Shown one piece after another: positions 51,346 through 52,400 of a stretch of 52,400 bases of DNA (its first letter is position 1; each line of letters starts with the position of its first letter). This DNA comes from a candidate division KSB1 bacterium (GTDB lineage: Bacteria; Zhuqueibacterota; Zhuqueibacteria; Oleimicrobiales; Geothermoviventaceae): assembly GCA_034506315.1 (NCBI GenBank), contig JAPDPT010000017.1, positions 1 through 52,400 of the forward strand. Direction: 5' to 3'. Both the position numbers and the translations under genes were made by a program. A model generated the notes under the pieces. It made no database searches. It had not been told where the DNA came from and was given only the letters and a program-made list of their open reading frames with translations.

Positions 51346-52400
51346 ATGAAGAGAACAGTCCTGGTTTTCGCAACGGCGGCCTTTTGCGTAGCCTCGTACA
51401 GTGCTGCCCAGGACATCAGTCGCGTGGGCACCGCCGCGGGACAGTTCCTCAAACTCCCGGTCGGGGCACGAGCGGCGGCTCTTGGCGGGACGGCGGTATC
51501 CCTTACCGACGAACCCGCTTCTCTGTACTGGAATCCCGGAGCGATTTCGACCCTGGGCAAGAAGACCCTATTCGTTTCCCGATCCAACCTGTACGACAAT
51601 GCCGGTATCTATCACACGTTCTTGGGCTTTGTCCTGCCACTGGCCAGATCGAGCGCCATTGGCATTAGTGTCAACTACCTGGGAACGGACGATATCGAGA
51701 TCACCACCCTCGAAGCACCCAATGGGATGGACACCTACTACCGCGCCCAGGACTACGCCCTCGGCCTCAGCTATGCCCGCTACGTCACCGATCGATTGAC
51801 GCTCGGACTCACCGTGAAATTCGTGAACGAGGGCATCTGGCGAGAGAAGGCCAGAACGGCGGCGATCGACCTTGGATCGTTGCTGGACACGGGGGTATTA
51901 GGCATGAGATTGGGCATGAGCCTGTGCAATTTCGGAGGAAACCTGCGCCTGCGCGGGCCGGACCTGCGCGTAGTCCACGATCGTTACAGCACTAACCCTG
52001 CGGAAAGGTCCGTCGATGCCGAGCTGAAAACCCTGGAATGGCCCTTACCGCTAACCTTCCGGATAGGTACATCTATCGAACTCATTGGAGCGCAGGGCCA
52101 GATCGCGGTAAGTGACCACAATCGGTTCACCCTAAGCTACGAGATGTGGGACGGCATGGACTCCCTGATGCGAGCCGGATTCGGTGCGGAGTACAGCTGG
52201 AATTCTATTCTCTACCTCCGCGGCGGCTACTACGGTGTCCCCCTCACAAAGGACGAATTCAACACCTACGACACGGCCAGCTATACGTTCGGAGGCGGCT
52301 TACAGTACGATCTCGGCTGGGCCGCATTCCGCCTCGACTACGCACTCGCCAATTACCAGATCCTGGGCAATAGCCACCTGGTCAGTTTCATGCTCAAACT
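51346..52400 (+). CDS. PorV/PorQ-like outer-membrane barrel, 3' end cut by window edge
   Basis: 351 codons are visible and the frame is still open at the edge, though the protein is probably near its end. A signal peptide ends ASYSAAQ. The mature start VGTAAGQFLKLPVGARAAALGGTAVS, followed by DEPASLYWNPGAIS, is the characteristic opening of the PorV/PorQ (UPF0164) family, relatives of FadL-type barrels. In type IX secretion PorV shuttles sorted cargo to the attachment complex. The rest alternates like a beta-barrel (LTLGLTVKFVNEG, FRLDYALANYQILG). The ATG at 51346 has GAGGGTAGAAA upstream, 60 bp after the sorted protein gene. It may be a locus-specific PorV variant serving the protein encoded before it. 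Confidence 0.88.
   Translation, partial: MKRTVLVFATAAFCVASYSAAQDISRVGTAAGQFLKLPVGARAAALGGTAVSLTDEPASLYWNPGAISTLGKKTLFVSRSNLYDNAGIYHTFLGFVLPLARSSAIGISVNYLGTDDIEITTLEAPNGMDTYYRAQDYALGLSYARYVTDRLTLGLTVKFVNEGIWREKARTAAIDLGSLLDTGVLGMRLGMSLCNFGGNLRLRGPDLRVVHDRYSTNPAERSVDAELKTLEWPLPLTFRIGTSIELIGAQGQIAVSDHNRFTLSYEMWDGMDSLMRAGFGAEYSWNSILYLRGGYYGVPLTKDEFNTYDTASYTFGGGLQYDLGWAAFRLDYALANYQILGNSHLVSFMLK

Noticed and set aside
1..52400. CRISPR arrays, insertion sequences, prophage or integrase genes, rRNA and tRNA genes
   Set aside because: No regularly spaced repeats, transposase or integrase motifs, or RNA signatures were found anywhere in the window.

Overview
The window is GC-rich (about 60% by eye), densely coded bacterial DNA. 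Several features point to the Fibrobacterota-Chlorobiota-Bacteroidota (FCB) side of the tree, perhaps a candidate phylum such as KSB1. Three large secreted proteins end in Por-type (type IX) sorting domains with a PNPF/PNPW/PNPY core. There is also a TonB-dependent receptor with an N-terminal carboxypeptidase-regulatory-like domain, a PorV/PorQ-like barrel and an LptE-like lipoprotein. The recognisable promoters look like classical sigma-70 promoters (TTGACA, 17 or 18 bp, TATATT or TAAACT) rather than the Bacteroidota TAnnTTTG type, so this is probably not Bacteroidota proper. The lineage is inference. I see no insertion sequences, phage genes, CRISPR arrays, rRNA or tRNA.

Layout, left to right. 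0-1.5 kb (minus): a phosphoglucosamine mutase-type enzyme followed by the 5' end of deoC. 1.7-5.5 kb (plus): RNA 3'-phosphate cyclase RtcA and an exported dipeptidyl-peptidase IV-like S9 peptidase. 5.7-9.9 kb (minus): an exported GH29 alpha-L-fucosidase and a secreted Asp-box beta-propeller protein. 10.2-16.5 kb (minus): the run lepA, ABC ATPase, ABC permease, lepB, hemW, read from a good promoter upstream of lepA. 16.7-23.9 kb (plus): uvrB from a near-consensus promoter divergent to lepA, then purD, a GalE-like epimerase, a receiver-less sigma-54 activator, LptE and a TPR protein, tightly packed.

24-34.9 kb (plus): a family 2 glycosyltransferase, a 1408-residue multidomain subtilisin-like protease, coaE, a small cysteine-rich protein on the minus strand, comEC, KDPG aldolase, rnhB and a YraN-family nuclease-like protein. 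35.0-36.3 kb is an unusually long stretch without a convincing gene; it contains one strong intrinsic terminator. 36.3-39.9 kb (plus): amino-acid and peptide catabolism (proline dehydrogenase, a 65-residue basic protein, a serine/threonine dehydratase, an overlapping 56-residue protein, an exported dipeptide epimerase-like enolase-superfamily enzyme). 40.0-44.7 kb: a GH31 alpha-xylosidase-like enzyme and a two-domain exported acetyl-xylan-esterase-like hydrolase. 45.0-52.4 kb: a strong promoter and structured leader followed by TonB receptor, giant sorted surface protein and PorV-like barrel, the last cut by the window edge.

Together the genes describe a heterotrophic envelope-rich organism living on peptides and plant-type polysaccharides. 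Exported peptidases, fucosidase and esterase act outside the cytoplasm. The TonB receptor locus could import products. A cytoplasmic alpha-xylosidase, KDPG aldolase, proline dehydrogenase and the dehydratase feed central metabolism. The best candidates for something undescribed are the receptor / sorted protein / PorV triad with its hairpin leader, and the two small proteins that flank the dehydratase.
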